A DNA stretch of 64,000 nucleotides, taken from contig NZ_BNJG01000006.1 of assembly GCF_016587375.1 (NCBI RefSeq), positions 62,001 through 126,000 of the forward strand, given 5' to 3'. This DNA comes from Ktedonobacter robiniae. Its GTDB lineage: Bacteria > Chloroflexota > Ktedonobacteria > Ktedonobacterales > Ktedonobacteraceae. The notes under the pieces are model-generated. The model was not told the origin of the DNA, ran no database searches, and saw only the letters and a program-made list of their open reading frames with translations. Both the position numbers and the translations under genes were made by a program. The first letter of the stretch is position 1. Each line of letters begins with the position of its first letter. Below are positions 28,036 to 36,527 of this stretch, piece after piece.

Positions 28036-28182
28036 AGCCTCTCTCCAAATTACAAGATAGCAGTGAAAGAAGCCAGATAAAGAGCGGTTTTCCAGGAAAC
28101 GTGTGTACCGGTGCTCAAGATTGAGGGCAATTTCTCACATTTGAGGGCCAGATTTGCTCACTTGGTACGGCATTTACCAGGG
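28036..28182. mobile_element. Solitary IS21-type end (relic 2)
   Basis: On the minus strand it starts TGGTAAATGCCG and contains two TTGCCCTCAA/GGCCCTCAAA-TGAGCA repeats and GTTTCCTGGAAAACCGCTC. It aligns throughout with 14664-14804. No transposase is attached. Confidence 0.6.
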
Positions 28183-28503
28183 ACAACTATGCGTCAGTAC
28201 GGCTGAAGAAGGCATTGCGAAGCCAGATGAACCAGAGATGGGTCGGAAAGCAGAAGCAGATGGTGTGTGGTCAGGGGAAGCGTTCCTGTGCGCCGGCGAA
28301 GGCGGCAATACATTCGGCAAGATGGATACCTTGCCGCTATCCGTAGGGGGATAGGACTGCGGAGAGTGTTTCTCCTGGGAAGGGATGAGCATGAAGAGAT
28401 AGGAGTGGCTGTGGGCGTGCGAGTGATAGACGCCGAGCTTGCCATTGAGACCCTCCCACTCTTTCCTCAGAAAATGAAGAACTGAGTTGGGCGGAGAAAT
28501 GTT
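28183..28503. other. No recognised gene
   Basis: Overlapping frames on both strands, including a His-rich one (VYHSHAHSHSY, minus strand), show no family features or clear start sites. I cannot assign a gene. Confidence 0.35.
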
Positions 28504-28616
28504 AGGCAACCTCTTTGGGAACGAGTGTCACGGTATATCCCAACTGCTCAAGCTGCTGAACGGAACGTCGAGTCAGCCGAGTCGTGTCCCGCTTCTCGAA
28601 GTAATCCGCTCCCAGA
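28504..28616 (-). pseudogene. Transposase C-terminal relic
   Basis: The minus frame reads ADYFEKRDTTRLTRRSVQQL, then EQLGYTVTLVPKEVA-stop. This tail style is seen at the end of many transposases, but I cannot name the family. It is cut at 28617 by an IS6-family element. Confidence 0.4.
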
Positions 28617-29456
28617 GGTTGTGTTGCAAGAAATTTCAAGAAGACAAGATGAGGTTATGGAGCAACGCTCCTTGTTCAGTTTAAGCAACCACTCCAAAGA
28701 GTTTGGCGACCAGTGCGACCTGCCCTCTCACATCCCCTTTTGCCACGCCCCGCAGTTGTCCTTTGCGTATCAGGTTCATCACCTCGAAGCCTTGTAAGGT
28801 TCACCAAGCGGTCTCGAAGGAGAAGAAGCCCATGCCAGGCTTCGTCAGTCGTTTGATAAACCGGTGGTCTTGTTCAACGAGATTATTGAGGTACTTCACT
28901 TGTCGGAGCTCACAGCTTTCAGGGATATGTCCTGTCTCTTTCAATTCTGCGAATGCTTTGGGGTAGGCGGCATTTTTGTCGACGTTGATGACTCGTGGCT
29001 CACTGCAATGCGAAGCGGTGAGCGTTTTGAGCAAGAATTGCTTGGCTGCTTGCGCATCTCTCGTCGAGCTCAAGAAGAAATCGAGCGTCTTCCCATGTGA
29101 ATCAACTGCTCGATACAAATACACCCACTCTTTTTTGACCTTGACGTAGGTTTCATCGACCCGCCAGGAGTCCGACGTGGACTTCAAATAGGGACGGCAC
29201 CGCCGTTCAAGTTCGGGGGCATAGTGTTGAACCCAGCGATAGATCGTGGTATGGTCCACGTGCAAACCACGTTCGAGCATCATCTCTTCCAGATCGCGGT
29301 AACTCAAAGCATAGCGTACGTACCACCTGACGCACAAAAGAATGATGTCGGACTGAAAATGACGCCACTTGAATGGATGCTGCTCTGCCATAACGTGTCT
29401 CTTTCGCTCGTTTTCCTTGACTGTACCAGATCAGCTTCCTTTTTTGCAACACAACC
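28617..29456 (-). mobile_element. IS6-family element, GGTTGTGTTGCAA ends
   Basis: The 840-bp element has terminal repeats GGTTGTGTTGCAAGAAA on the left and TTTTTTGCAACACAACC on the right. It separates a transposase relic from a nitroreductase relic. No target duplication is visible. Confidence 0.8.
28681..29391 (-). pseudogene. IS6-family transposase with nonsense mutation
   Basis: MAEQHPFKWRHFQSDIILLC leads into a complete DDE core: SWRVDETYVKVKKEWVYLYR, RVINVDKNAAYPKAFAEL and NNLVEQDHRFIKRLTKPG. After FSFETAW a TGA (28799-28801) replaces the CGA arginine seen in sister copies (FETAWRTLQGYEV), and the frame then continues TLQGFEVMNLIRKG to the stop at 28681. A single C-to-T change has truncated the protein. 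Confidence 0.85.
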
Positions 29457-29467
29457 TGAACGACTAG

Positions 29468-29605
29468 GATCGTCAGATTATCGAAGAGTTCCGTGCCAAC
29501 CTGGGCAAAAAGTGGCGAACCTCGCACCCGCCTGACCTCCATACCTGTCGAGGGAGGTCGCATCTACGTTTTCGCTGGCAATAGGGGCGCGCTAACCAAT
29601 CCAGT
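29468..29605 (+). pseudogene. Deazaflavin-dependent nitroreductase relic
   Basis: The plus strand contains a decayed relative of the gene at 10510: IIEEFRANLG matches IIEKFRASGG, and further downstream GGRIYVFAGNRGALTNP matches GGRIYVFAGNRGAPTNP, with a deletion and frame changes between. It is bounded by the IS6 end at 29456 and by another GTGTTGCAAAAAA end at about 29607. Confidence 0.7.
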
Positions 29606-29853
29606 AGTGTTGCAAAAAAAAATTAAGCTCATCAAAATAAGGGTGAGATTTGTCGAGCCCGGCCCGGTGGAAGACACGTGCCTGGTGGGTGTCCTCGATG
29701 AGGAGTACAAGCAGCAGCAGGTGGCCGCTACCCCTGGGGCGCCTGGCACACCCGGGCGACGTTGCCCAGGAAGAATAGTCATTCTGATCGAGGCTCTCTA
29801 ACTGGGCAAGAGCCAACTTTTGCACAAATTCCCAAACAGAGCTTGCATCTGTT
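29606..29853. other. IS-end debris, no gene
   Basis: It begins AGTAGTGTTGCAAAAAAAAA, like the end of the MITE at 35951, and continues with sequence for which neither strand gives a recognisable protein. Confidence 0.4.
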
Positions 29854-30801
29854 CTAGACACTCAGAACTAGTTTTCCGCGCAGATGACCTTCTGAGAGGC
29901 GCTCGTAGGCTTGACGAGCCTGTTCTAGAGGATACACTTTCTCGATCAGTGGTTTCAGGTGCCCTTCATCGGTGAAGCGAGCAAGCTGTGTAAGATCATC
30001 GGCGTTGGCTTCAACGATGAACCAGACCCCCTTCTTCTGGTACTGCTCGGCATATTTACTCACCAGATTGGAGGTACCAGCAATTCCTACATATGTACCC
30101 TCTGGTCTGAGCAGTTTGATGCTTGCTTCAATCACCGAGGCTCCGACTACATCGAAGATAAAGTCGATATCACTCACCACTTCAGCAAAGTTGGTGGTGG
30201 TGTAATCGATCACTTCATCGGCACCAAGAGAGAGCAGGGTCTCGCGGTGCTGTCCAGAAGCCACGGCGATCACGTATGCGCCTTTGAGATGAGCAAGCTG
30301 AACGGCATAGTTCCCCACACCACCAGCGGCACCGTGGATGAGAATACGCTGTCCCGCTTGCAGGTTCCCCTTCTTGAAGAGTGCCTGCCAGGCGGTGAGC
30401 GCCGAGAGGGAGAGAGCCGCACACTCTTCATGACTGACTGATCGGGGTCGTAGGGCAATCTGATTGGGAGTGACAATGGCATATTCAGCCCAGGCGCCAT
30501 CACGATCAGGGCGGGGAAGCCCATAGACTTCATCGCCTACTTGAAACGCTGTCACTCCCCCACCAACTGCTTCAACAATCCCCGAGACCTCGTGGCCGGG
30601 GATAATAGGGCGTGGTCGTGGCTGGGCGCTATCCCCATGGATATACCATGTTTCCGACCATGTGAGTTCATCCGGTGTTAAAGCCGCAGCTTTCACCCGC
30701 AAGAGCACTTCCCCAGCAGCAGGTACGGGTTTCGCAACCTCTACCACTTCCAAAAGCTCGGGACCACCAATCTTTTCAGAAACAATGCCAATGGCTTTCA
30801 T
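29854..30801 (-). CDS. NADP-dependent MDR oxidoreductase
   Basis: The 315-residue protein begins MKAIGIVSEKIGGPELLEVV, with AAAAGGAGAGAG just upstream, which rules out the longer frame from 30942. It has GEVLLRVKAAALTPDELTWS, PGHEVSGIVEAVGGGVTAFQ, the nucleotide motif IHGAAGGVGNYAVQLAHLKG near 150-170, and IDFIFDVVGASVIEASIKLL. It is an NADPH:quinone or enone reductase of the zinc-free group. It lies alone between IS debris and an intron relic. Confidence 0.9.
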   Translation of the reverse strand: MKAIGIVSEKIGGPELLEVVEVAKPVPAAGEVLLRVKAAALTPDELTWSETWYIHGDSAQPRPRPIIPGHEVSGIVEAVGGGVTAFQVGDEVYGLPRPDRDGAWAEYAIVTPNQIALRPRSVSHEECAALSLSALTAWQALFKKGNLQAGQRILIHGAAGGVGNYAVQLAHLKGAYVIAVASGQHRETLLSLGADEVIDYTTTNFAEVVSDIDFIFDVVGASVIEASIKLLRPEGTYVGIAGTSNLVSKYAEQYQKKGVWFIVEANADDLTQLARFTDEGHLKPLIEKVYPLEQARQAYERLSEGHLRGKLVLSV

Positions 30802-31269
30802 TTCTCTCTCCTTTTTTCCTCTTGGATTTTTGTGAACTTGAAGAACCCTCACATCCGCTCGCAAACACCTCGACCGTATCATGTGTACTCTTCCCACCCT
30901 CAGAAGAGGTCCCGATCGTGATCGCGAGCTTGGGGAGGCCATTCATAGACGAGAACAACTTTACAAGCTACCTGCGGTCTGTTCAGATGCATGCTTGCGG
31001 CAGAAACCGCCTGCGCTGTTATGTTCCAGGCCAGCAAAACGAGCAAAGCACCGCCACACATACAGAGCTATATCCGATGCATCTCTTCCACCTTTTCTGG
31101 CAGATACCTCCGTGCAAACAGCAATCGATCCATGTAAAAACGTCATACTTTCCCTCGCATTATGAATCATCGGCGCAAACTGAACAGGAGAATGATTGGC
31201 GATGAAATGACTCATCCCACGGGATGCGCAACGAGATAGGGTAGGCCGCTGGCAAGGTATTGTGGCCCA

Positions 31270-31542
31270 ATCCTTTTCCCTCGGCCTCCCTCAGAACCGG
31301 ATTTGATACGTTAGCATCATCCGGCTCGCCAGTGATTTATGTCCTGATCTTCTGTCCTGTGGGCTTCCCGGTATGGATAGCCCTGTGACAGTTCTGGGAT
31401 GCATAGCGTTCACTATCATGGCGGCGCTGCTGACTACGCAAATGACATGCCTTCCACGTCAGGCCTTCTTTTCAGGCTTTATATGTGCTTTTTCCTGATA
31501 AGGTGCCCGGTACGTATTCACAAACCGCTGGTCGTTCCACCA
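31270..31542 (-). other. Possible group II intron 3' relic (domain V-like)
   Basis: On the minus strand GAGCCGGATGATGC and ATCCGGTTCTGAGGGAGG can pair, as the two strands of an intron domain V do, near 31295-31340. No RT sequence is attached. The loop between the arms does not follow the usual GAAA form, so this is tentative. Confidence 0.3.
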
Positions 31543-31884
31543 TCACGCCCTGACATCCTGGCCTTCTAAGGGGTAGCCTGCTTGCTCCCACTCGGCCAGC
31601 CCACCTGCAAAATGCAACACATGAGCATAGCCCTGGTATTCAAGCAACTTGCCGAAGGCTGCACTGGCAACGCAGGTTCGGTCGGAACAGTAGACAACAA
31701 TCTCGTCTTCTTTGTGAAGCTCGGTCAGCGCATCCTGGATGGTGGCGAAGTAGAGGGAGCCAGGAATGTGCTTTGTCTGGTACTGCCACTCACTCAGAGC
31801 CATCACCAAGCGAAAGGATTCATGGTGGTCCACTTTCTGTTTCAACTCTTGATGGTCAATGATTCTCAATGGTTTCTCCTCCAT
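31543..31884 (-). CDS. Rhodanese-like domain protein
   Basis: The 113-residue single-domain protein MEEKPLRIIDHQELKQKVDH has HIPGSLYFATIQDALTEL and the active-site loop IVVYCSDRTCVASAAFGKLL, with the catalytic cysteine in YCSDRTC. HFAGGLAEWEQAGYPLEG is the standard C-terminal signature. A sulfurtransferase or persulfide-handling role in the cytoplasm is expected. It is in line with the two RidA frames upstream. Confidence 0.88.
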   Translation of the reverse strand: MEEKPLRIIDHQELKQKVDHHESFRLVMALSEWQYQTKHIPGSLYFATIQDALTELHKEDEIVVYCSDRTCVASAAFGKLLEYQGYAHVLHFAGGLAEWEQAGYPLEGQDVRA

Positions 31885-31890
31885 TCCGTT

Positions 31891-32028
31891 TTACTTCGCT
31901 GCCTGTACCTCAGCCTCGACGAGAAAATCTGGACGAATAAATCCTGACACAATCAACGACATGGCCGCTGGACCATCACCGACCTGAGCAACCTTGATTG
32001 CTACTCCTGTATTATGTATTTTATTCAT
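31891..32028 (-). pseudogene. Internally deleted RidA-like paralogue
   Basis: A 45-codon frame, MNKIHNTGVAIKVAQVGDGP ... GFIRPDFLVEAEVQAAK, matches the first and last segments of the neighbouring RidA protein (MNTIHNIGVAAQIGRYSDGV ... LIRPEILVELEVIAAK) with the whole middle missing. Its ATG overlaps the TGA of the intact RidA gene as ATGA, so it was a tandem, translationally coupled duplicate. Confidence 0.75.
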
Positions 32029-32423
32029 AATGAATCTCCTTCAGTTTTTGCCGCAATGACCTCGAGTTCAACGAGAATTTCCGGGCGAATCAATTCGGTA
32101 ACCACAGAAAACATGCCTGCTGGACAAACCTCACCCAGGTAACGGCCTCGAACTTGAATATAGGCCGATTTATCCTCCGCGTGAATCAGATATTGGTTGA
32201 CCTTCACGATATCAGATACCCCCATGCCAGCAGATTCCAGGATGGCCAGAATATTCTTCCAGGCCTGGTCGGCCTGCTCCTTAATCGTCTCTGGCACAGT
32301 TCCATCAGGCCTGATGCCAGGCGTTCCAGATGTATGCAGCCAGCGAACCTTGCCTGAAACCTCTACCCCATCACTGTAGCGACCAATCTGTGCCGCCACC
32401 CCTATATTGTGGATTGTGTTCAT
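32025..32423 (-). CDS. RidA/YjgF-family protein
   Basis: The 132-residue protein MNTIHNIGVAAQIGRYSDGV has the RidA core: VRWLHTSGTPGIRPDGTVPE, QADQAWKNILAILESAGMGV, DIVKVNQYLIHAEDKSAYIQ and RPEILVELEVIAAK. The family deaminates reactive enamine/imine intermediates or binds small metabolites; the usual Arg of the active site lies in the MFSVVTELIRPE stretch. AAGGAGA precedes the ATG. Confidence 0.9.
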   Translation of the reverse strand: MNTIHNIGVAAQIGRYSDGVEVSGKVRWLHTSGTPGIRPDGTVPETIKEQADQAWKNILAILESAGMGVSDIVKVNQYLIHAEDKSAYIQVRGRYLGEVCPAGMFSVVTELIRPEILVELEVIAAKTEGDSL

Positions 32424-32549
32424 TCTTCGTCTCCTTGGTTATCTCCATCTCAATGTGAGAATGCATGCGAGAAAAGGTGAGAAAAGATGTTTTTTGAAGA
32501 ATACCTTTCCTCAAACAATATCAGCATACGAGTCATCCCGAGTGAAAAA

Positions 32550-33130
32550 CTAATGGTCTCCCTGGCTACTATCAGCTGCCACGCTGATCTGACGACCTTC
32601 TTGAAAGATCCGGCTCCAGGTCTCAAAGTTCTGCGCGATTTGCGTTGTAGCTTCGTCCAGGGAGAGACGCTTTGCCTCAAAGGCAACGACGGCGTTCCAC
32701 CAACTGGTGCGGCCAACGGCAAAGCCGATAAATCCCGGCACGCTGGCGGCCGCCTGGAGCCAATGCGTCATACGCTCCTGGCTTGCTCCGCGCCCCAACA
32801 CGATGAGGCCAACGTTCTGCCCGCCATTGCGGTGCGCCACTTCGACTATCCGCTCACAGTCGATGCGTTGATCCAACCCTTCAATTTTCCAGACATCCGG
32901 TTCCACGCCCGCCTGCCGCAATTCCTCTATGGCCTGGACCATGAAACGGAGCCGAAGCTGCGTGTCATAAGTACCTTTATAAAGCCCTCGTAGATAATTT
33001 GTTTACTCTCAGCTACTCTCAACGCTTGCTCGACGCTGAGCGGCTCTTTCCAGCCAAACAAACCGCTGATATATGAATTGCGATGATCAAACGGCAAAAT
33101 GGAGAGCTGCTTTGTATATCCTGTGAGCAT
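32550..33130 (-). pseudogene. DUF2090 / IolC-C-terminal-like aldolase gene, internally deleted
   Basis: The first frame, from MLTGYTKQLSILPFDHRNSY at 33130 (SD AAAGGAG), gives the start of the domain up to IIYEGFIKVL. The next recognisable segment, in another frame, is YDTQLRLRFMVQAIEELRQA, then GVEPDVWKIEGLDQRIDCER, VGLIVLGRGASQERMTHWLQ and PGFIGFAVGRTSWWNAVVAF to 32550. About half of the usual domain is missing between them and the join is out of frame. Intact relatives are found as the aldolase-like C-terminal domain of inositol catabolism proteins. Confidence 0.75.
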
Positions 33131-33233
33131 ATGTGTGGGCTCCTTTCGTTCAGAGCGAAACGATACATCGGGAAAGAGCGACGCAGTACGGCATAGACGT
33201 CGCTGCCGTCGCTCTTTGCTGTCGTAGCTAAAA

Positions 33234-35534
33234 TCAGGCTGTCACCGCCTCACGTTCCAGGTCGTCAGTAGGCAAGAGTTGGCTGATGATATCGATAGTG
33301 CGAACAATTTGTTCTGCTTCCTTCACCAGGAAAGATTGCTCGGCTGCCGAAGGTTCCTGCGACGATCGCGCCGACGTTTCACTCTCGGTCAGAGCATGCA
33401 GCGCCGCATCTAAGCCAGCGCACGAGATGGTTTCTGGTTGGGCAGTCGCAAGCGTCTGGGAGAGGCGTTGTAATGTTGTGTCTACCTCTTTCACAAAAAA
33501 CCTCAGTTGATCTTGCATGGCAGAGGGCAGAACAACGTCATTCAATTGATAGCCTTCAAGGGCCAGAATATTCAATGAGATCGAGTTGAGCGCTTCCAGC
33601 AGCCCCTGCGCCCGAACTGTATTGAAATGAAGCGCTGAGGGCTCATGTGTGATGCGCTCTAGCGAGGCTTCGACGTTCGAATAAGCAAGCCTCGCTTCTC
33701 GATGGCGAGAAACAACGCGCTCGATATGAGAAGTATCAGGCTGAATATACGCCTCCATGACAGCAAGAAAGTGCTTTCGCAGTGTCTCCACACGCGCCAC
33801 CATATTGGGAGAGAGCTGCATATGCTCCCAAGTCGGCCAGATCAAAAACATGCCGAACGCCAACGCTCCGCCTATCAGCGTATTGATAGTACGGTCGAAG
33901 ACATTTGTCAGTGGATGCGGAGTCACCAGGGCAAATAAGCACACTGCCGCAATCGTTATCCAGGCGGAATAGAGTGCATAATTGACAAAAAATGAAGCAA
34001 GGGTGATATAGGCTGCAATAGCGACAATGAGGACAAGCATCTCTGGTGTCGGTTTCAATGTCACGAGCAACACCGTTGCGAGGATCACCCCACCCAAGGT
34101 TCCCACCAGACGAGACACACTCCGCGTGAGCGTTGTATTAAAGTCTGGCTTGAGAATAGCAAAGGCCGTGAACGATATCCAGTACCCCCCCCCGATAGGC
34201 CATCCTGGAAGATGATAGAGAGCGGTTGTGAGCGCCAGCGTCACCCCCAGGCGAATCGCATGGCGAAACGCGGTTGAACGAAACGTGAAATTTGCTCTGA
34301 GGATGGCTTGCACATTGTAGAATTCGGCCCATGCTGAATGGTGGTGGAGGGTATATTCCGCAAGAACTACGGGATCAGGGTAGCGCCATGTCTGTGTTAA
34401 ACACTCGATTCTATACAAGAGACGGATCACACGCTGAACATAGGCAAGGATGTTTTGAAAGAGTGCTTGCGTCTCAGACGAAGTGGCCTGCCATTGTTGC
34501 GCCTGGGAGAAAATCATTTCGATGTTCTCGTTTGACCGTAATTGCCCTGCTTCCTCTTCCCTCCGCAAAGCGCCGGGTCCGAGGATAAGGTGCTGGGAGA
34601 CGCTCTGTAGCTTCCTTGAAAGCTCCTGCAAAAGTTGTTCCAGGGCGGCGATGCCTTCCTTTGACTCGGAGGGTGTTTCTCGTAACTCCTGTCTCAGTCG
34701 ATGCAAGACAATGAGCAACAGGCGCATCCGTTCGGCCTCGCCATAGAGTGCGAAAAGTGCTCTTCCTCGTGGGCGGTGGTCATCACGATCGAGCAGGATC
34801 GCCTGGGACTGGACCAACGCTGCACGTACCATCTTGTTATGCATCTCCAGATTGTCATCGGTCGCTCCGGCCATCTCTGCCAGGCGCTTAAAGAACAGAG
34901 ACAACATCTTTCGCTCAGCACCAGTACGACGCCAGGGTGAGAGGAGCATTTCGAGCAGAAATGCAAGTAAAGCTCCTGTGAAGACAAGTGCCGTCTGGAA
35001 GAACGCGTGCAGAGGATCACGCGCAAAGGACTGAAGGAACAGGATGGCGACCAACGATTGCATGCCAATCATGGCGACAGGTAGACTGGCTACCACTAAG
35101 AGGCCTGCTACAAACGCCACGGCACCCACGACCACGATCGGCAAGATCGGGAGCGTGCCGATGACGGAACCGATAAAAGCTCCAACCCCCATACTCACAC
35201 AGCTCAAAAATAAGACGCGGAGCCGTGCATGATTAGGGTTCGTCATATTCATGACCGTCCAGAGCGCGGTTCCGCCAGCAACCGTTGCACCCTCCACCAT
35301 ATGACCTGTAGCCAATCCCATAGCCAATGGAAGCGCGATCCCTGCAGTTCCACGGAGCGCCTTCAAAACCATTGCTTGCGGCATATTCATACGCAAGGCA
35401 GCACGCCAGGATAACGTGAAAGCCTCAAACCAGGATTGGCGGGATGCTTGTAGAGATGACGTATTCCGACGCTTATGAGAACGATATTCTTGCATAAAAA
35501 AATGCTCCAAGTACCAATTGATGACAAAGGCCAT
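33234..35534 (-). CDS. FUSC-family inner membrane protein
   Basis: The 766-residue protein has two membrane blocks of about six helices each (roughly residues 58-185 and 405-555), separated and followed by long helical soluble regions, the FUSC/YccS/AaeB layout. Examples are GAVAFVAGLLVVASLPVAMI and YWISFTAFAILKPDFNTTLT. The second block carries TRSVSRLVGTLGG, the conserved motif of this family. Members export aromatic acids or are of unknown role. The start could also be the in-frame ATG at 35495. Confidence 0.85.
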   Translation of the reverse strand: MAFVINWYLEHFFMQEYRSHKRRNTSSLQASRQSWFEAFTLSWRAALRMNMPQAMVLKALRGTAGIALPLAMGLATGHMVEGATVAGGTALWTVMNMTNPNHARLRVLFLSCVSMGVGAFIGSVIGTLPILPIVVVGAVAFVAGLLVVASLPVAMIGMQSLVAILFLQSFARDPLHAFFQTALVFTGALLAFLLEMLLSPWRRTGAERKMLSLFFKRLAEMAGATDDNLEMHNKMVRAALVQSQAILLDRDDHRPRGRALFALYGEAERMRLLLIVLHRLRQELRETPSESKEGIAALEQLLQELSRKLQSVSQHLILGPGALRREEEAGQLRSNENIEMIFSQAQQWQATSSETQALFQNILAYVQRVIRLLYRIECLTQTWRYPDPVVLAEYTLHHHSAWAEFYNVQAILRANFTFRSTAFRHAIRLGVTLALTTALYHLPGWPIGGGYWISFTAFAILKPDFNTTLTRSVSRLVGTLGGVILATVLLVTLKPTPEMLVLIVAIAAYITLASFFVNYALYSAWITIAAVCLFALVTPHPLTNVFDRTINTLIGGALAFGMFLIWPTWEHMQLSPNMVARVETLRKHFLAVMEAYIQPDTSHIERVVSRHREARLAYSNVEASLERITHEPSALHFNTVRAQGLLEALNSISLNILALEGYQLNDVVLPSAMQDQLRFFVKEVDTTLQRLSQTLATAQPETISCAGLDAALHALTESETSARSSQEPSAAEQSFLVKEAEQIVRTIDIISQLLPTDDLEREAVTA

Positions 35535-35745
35535 GATTCAATGAGTATATAAGGTCACTTCTGCGCGGATTTTGAAGCAAACGCGAGAAAATCGGCGCGA
35601 AACACATGCCTGCTCATGGTTTTCAGACATCTCATCAGAGTGATCCTGTCTGAAAGCCACCAGCCAATATCACAGAGAGAACGATGCTCAGGTGCTCATG
35701 CTTCTTTGAAGCGCCTAAAAGCAATCATCCAGAAACGCAAATGAC
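35535..35745. other. Intergenic, no gene seen
   Basis: This is the leader of the FUSC gene and AT-rich spacer. No conserved element is recognised. Confidence 0.35.
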
Positions 35746-35950
35746 CTACCTTTGCCAGAGTATTCGTAGCTCCGCGTTAAACTCGGCGGCATGTTCTGCG
35801 AGCATATAGAGCCGAGCATGGGGCACATCCGCCCGGAGCTTTGTGCCGGGGATAGTGTTTGCCAACCAGTGTGACCACGTCACGGGAAACAGATTATCGC
35901 TCGCTCCCCATATAATCAGCGTAGGAACAGTCAGATTGCGCAGTTTTGCC
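35746..35950 (-). pseudogene. Alpha/beta hydrolase C-terminal relic
   Basis: The minus frame reads KLRNLTVPTLIIWGASDNLF, PVTWSHWLANTIPGTKLRAD, VPHARLYMLAEHAAEFNAEL and stops at 35746. The VPTLIIWGxxD segment, with the acid residue and the final histidine region, is the standard C-terminal third of the fold. The 5' part is replaced by the MITE at 35951-36043. A promoter module and ATG beyond the MITE (about 36049) may be its original start. Confidence 0.75.
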
Positions 35951-36043
35951 GGTCGTGTTGCAAAAAAATGTAAAGCTCAGCACATTGGGGAGAGCCATAT
36001 TACCTGCACCATTTTCTCAGCCCAATTTTTTTGCAACTCGACC
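35951..36043. mobile_element. 93-bp MITE with GGTCGTGTTGCAA ends
   Basis: The left end GGTCGTGTTGCAAAAAAAT and the right end ATTTTTTTGCAACTCGACC are inverted copies with one mismatch. They resemble the ends of the IS6-family elements at 28617, 46825 and 63680, the probable source of transposase. Confidence 0.7.
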
Positions 36044-36139
36044 ATTCATGCTCGCTTCCCTCTGGACATCTCCTTTATCTGCTTCTTGAAAAAACTTTCT
36101 TTTCCTGACACGAAAAGCATACTCCAATGATGGGCTTAT

Positions 36140-36177
36140 CAAAAGAGCCATTTTCAGGTAGACGAAAGGGGCCATTT
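36140..36177 (-). promoter_or_regulatory. Presumed MocR operator module 2
   Basis: On the minus strand AAATGGCCCCTTTC and AAATGGCTCTTTTG are direct repeats exactly 24 bp apart, separated by TCTACCTG as in the module in front of the mocR gene (38073). The second repeat overlaps a -35-like TTGATA, with a hexamer TGCTTT 17 bp on. It points towards the hydrolase relic. Confidence 0.6.
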
Positions 36178-36179
36178 GG

Positions 36180-36510
36180 GCATACTTCCTACCCACGAGC
36201 AATACGTAGGATCCTTGGCAGCGACGTACTGCATCGGACCAATAAATATCTCAACAATTGGTTGGAGCAAGACCATTGAGGAGTGAGACAACGGTACTAT
36301 CTGATGCGTGGCTTTGGGATTTTCGCATCAGCGGCGCGTTTTTGCCGCGCTTTTGATGAATTGCGTAACTACTTTCGCCCACGTCACACTACGGGAGAAA
36401 CACTGCCTCTTCGGGAGCAACGACGGTTGTTCACAGAACAACTTGCTTCCCTGCAACTCCTGATGCGAATGGCTTTCATCCCTTTCTGTGGGCTTTTATG
36501 CGCTCAGTTC
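36180..36510 (+). pseudogene. IS6-family zinc-ribbon transposase, C-terminal relic
   Basis: The frame reads YPRAIRRILGSDVLHR, then YLNNWLEQDH-stop-GVRQRYYLMRGFGIFASAARF and FCRAFDELRNYFRPRHTTGE. It matches the C-terminal half of the transposase at 24682, including the catalytic Glu of LEQDH. The adjacent CTCAGTTCTGATAG near 36500 is its right end. Confidence 0.75.
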
Positions 36511-36527
36511 TGATAGAACCGTTCAGG

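Noticed and set aside
28609..29464. 8-bp target duplications around the IS6-family elements
   Set aside because: I compared the flanking 8-mers at 28617/29456, 46825/47663 and 24624/25588 and they do not match.
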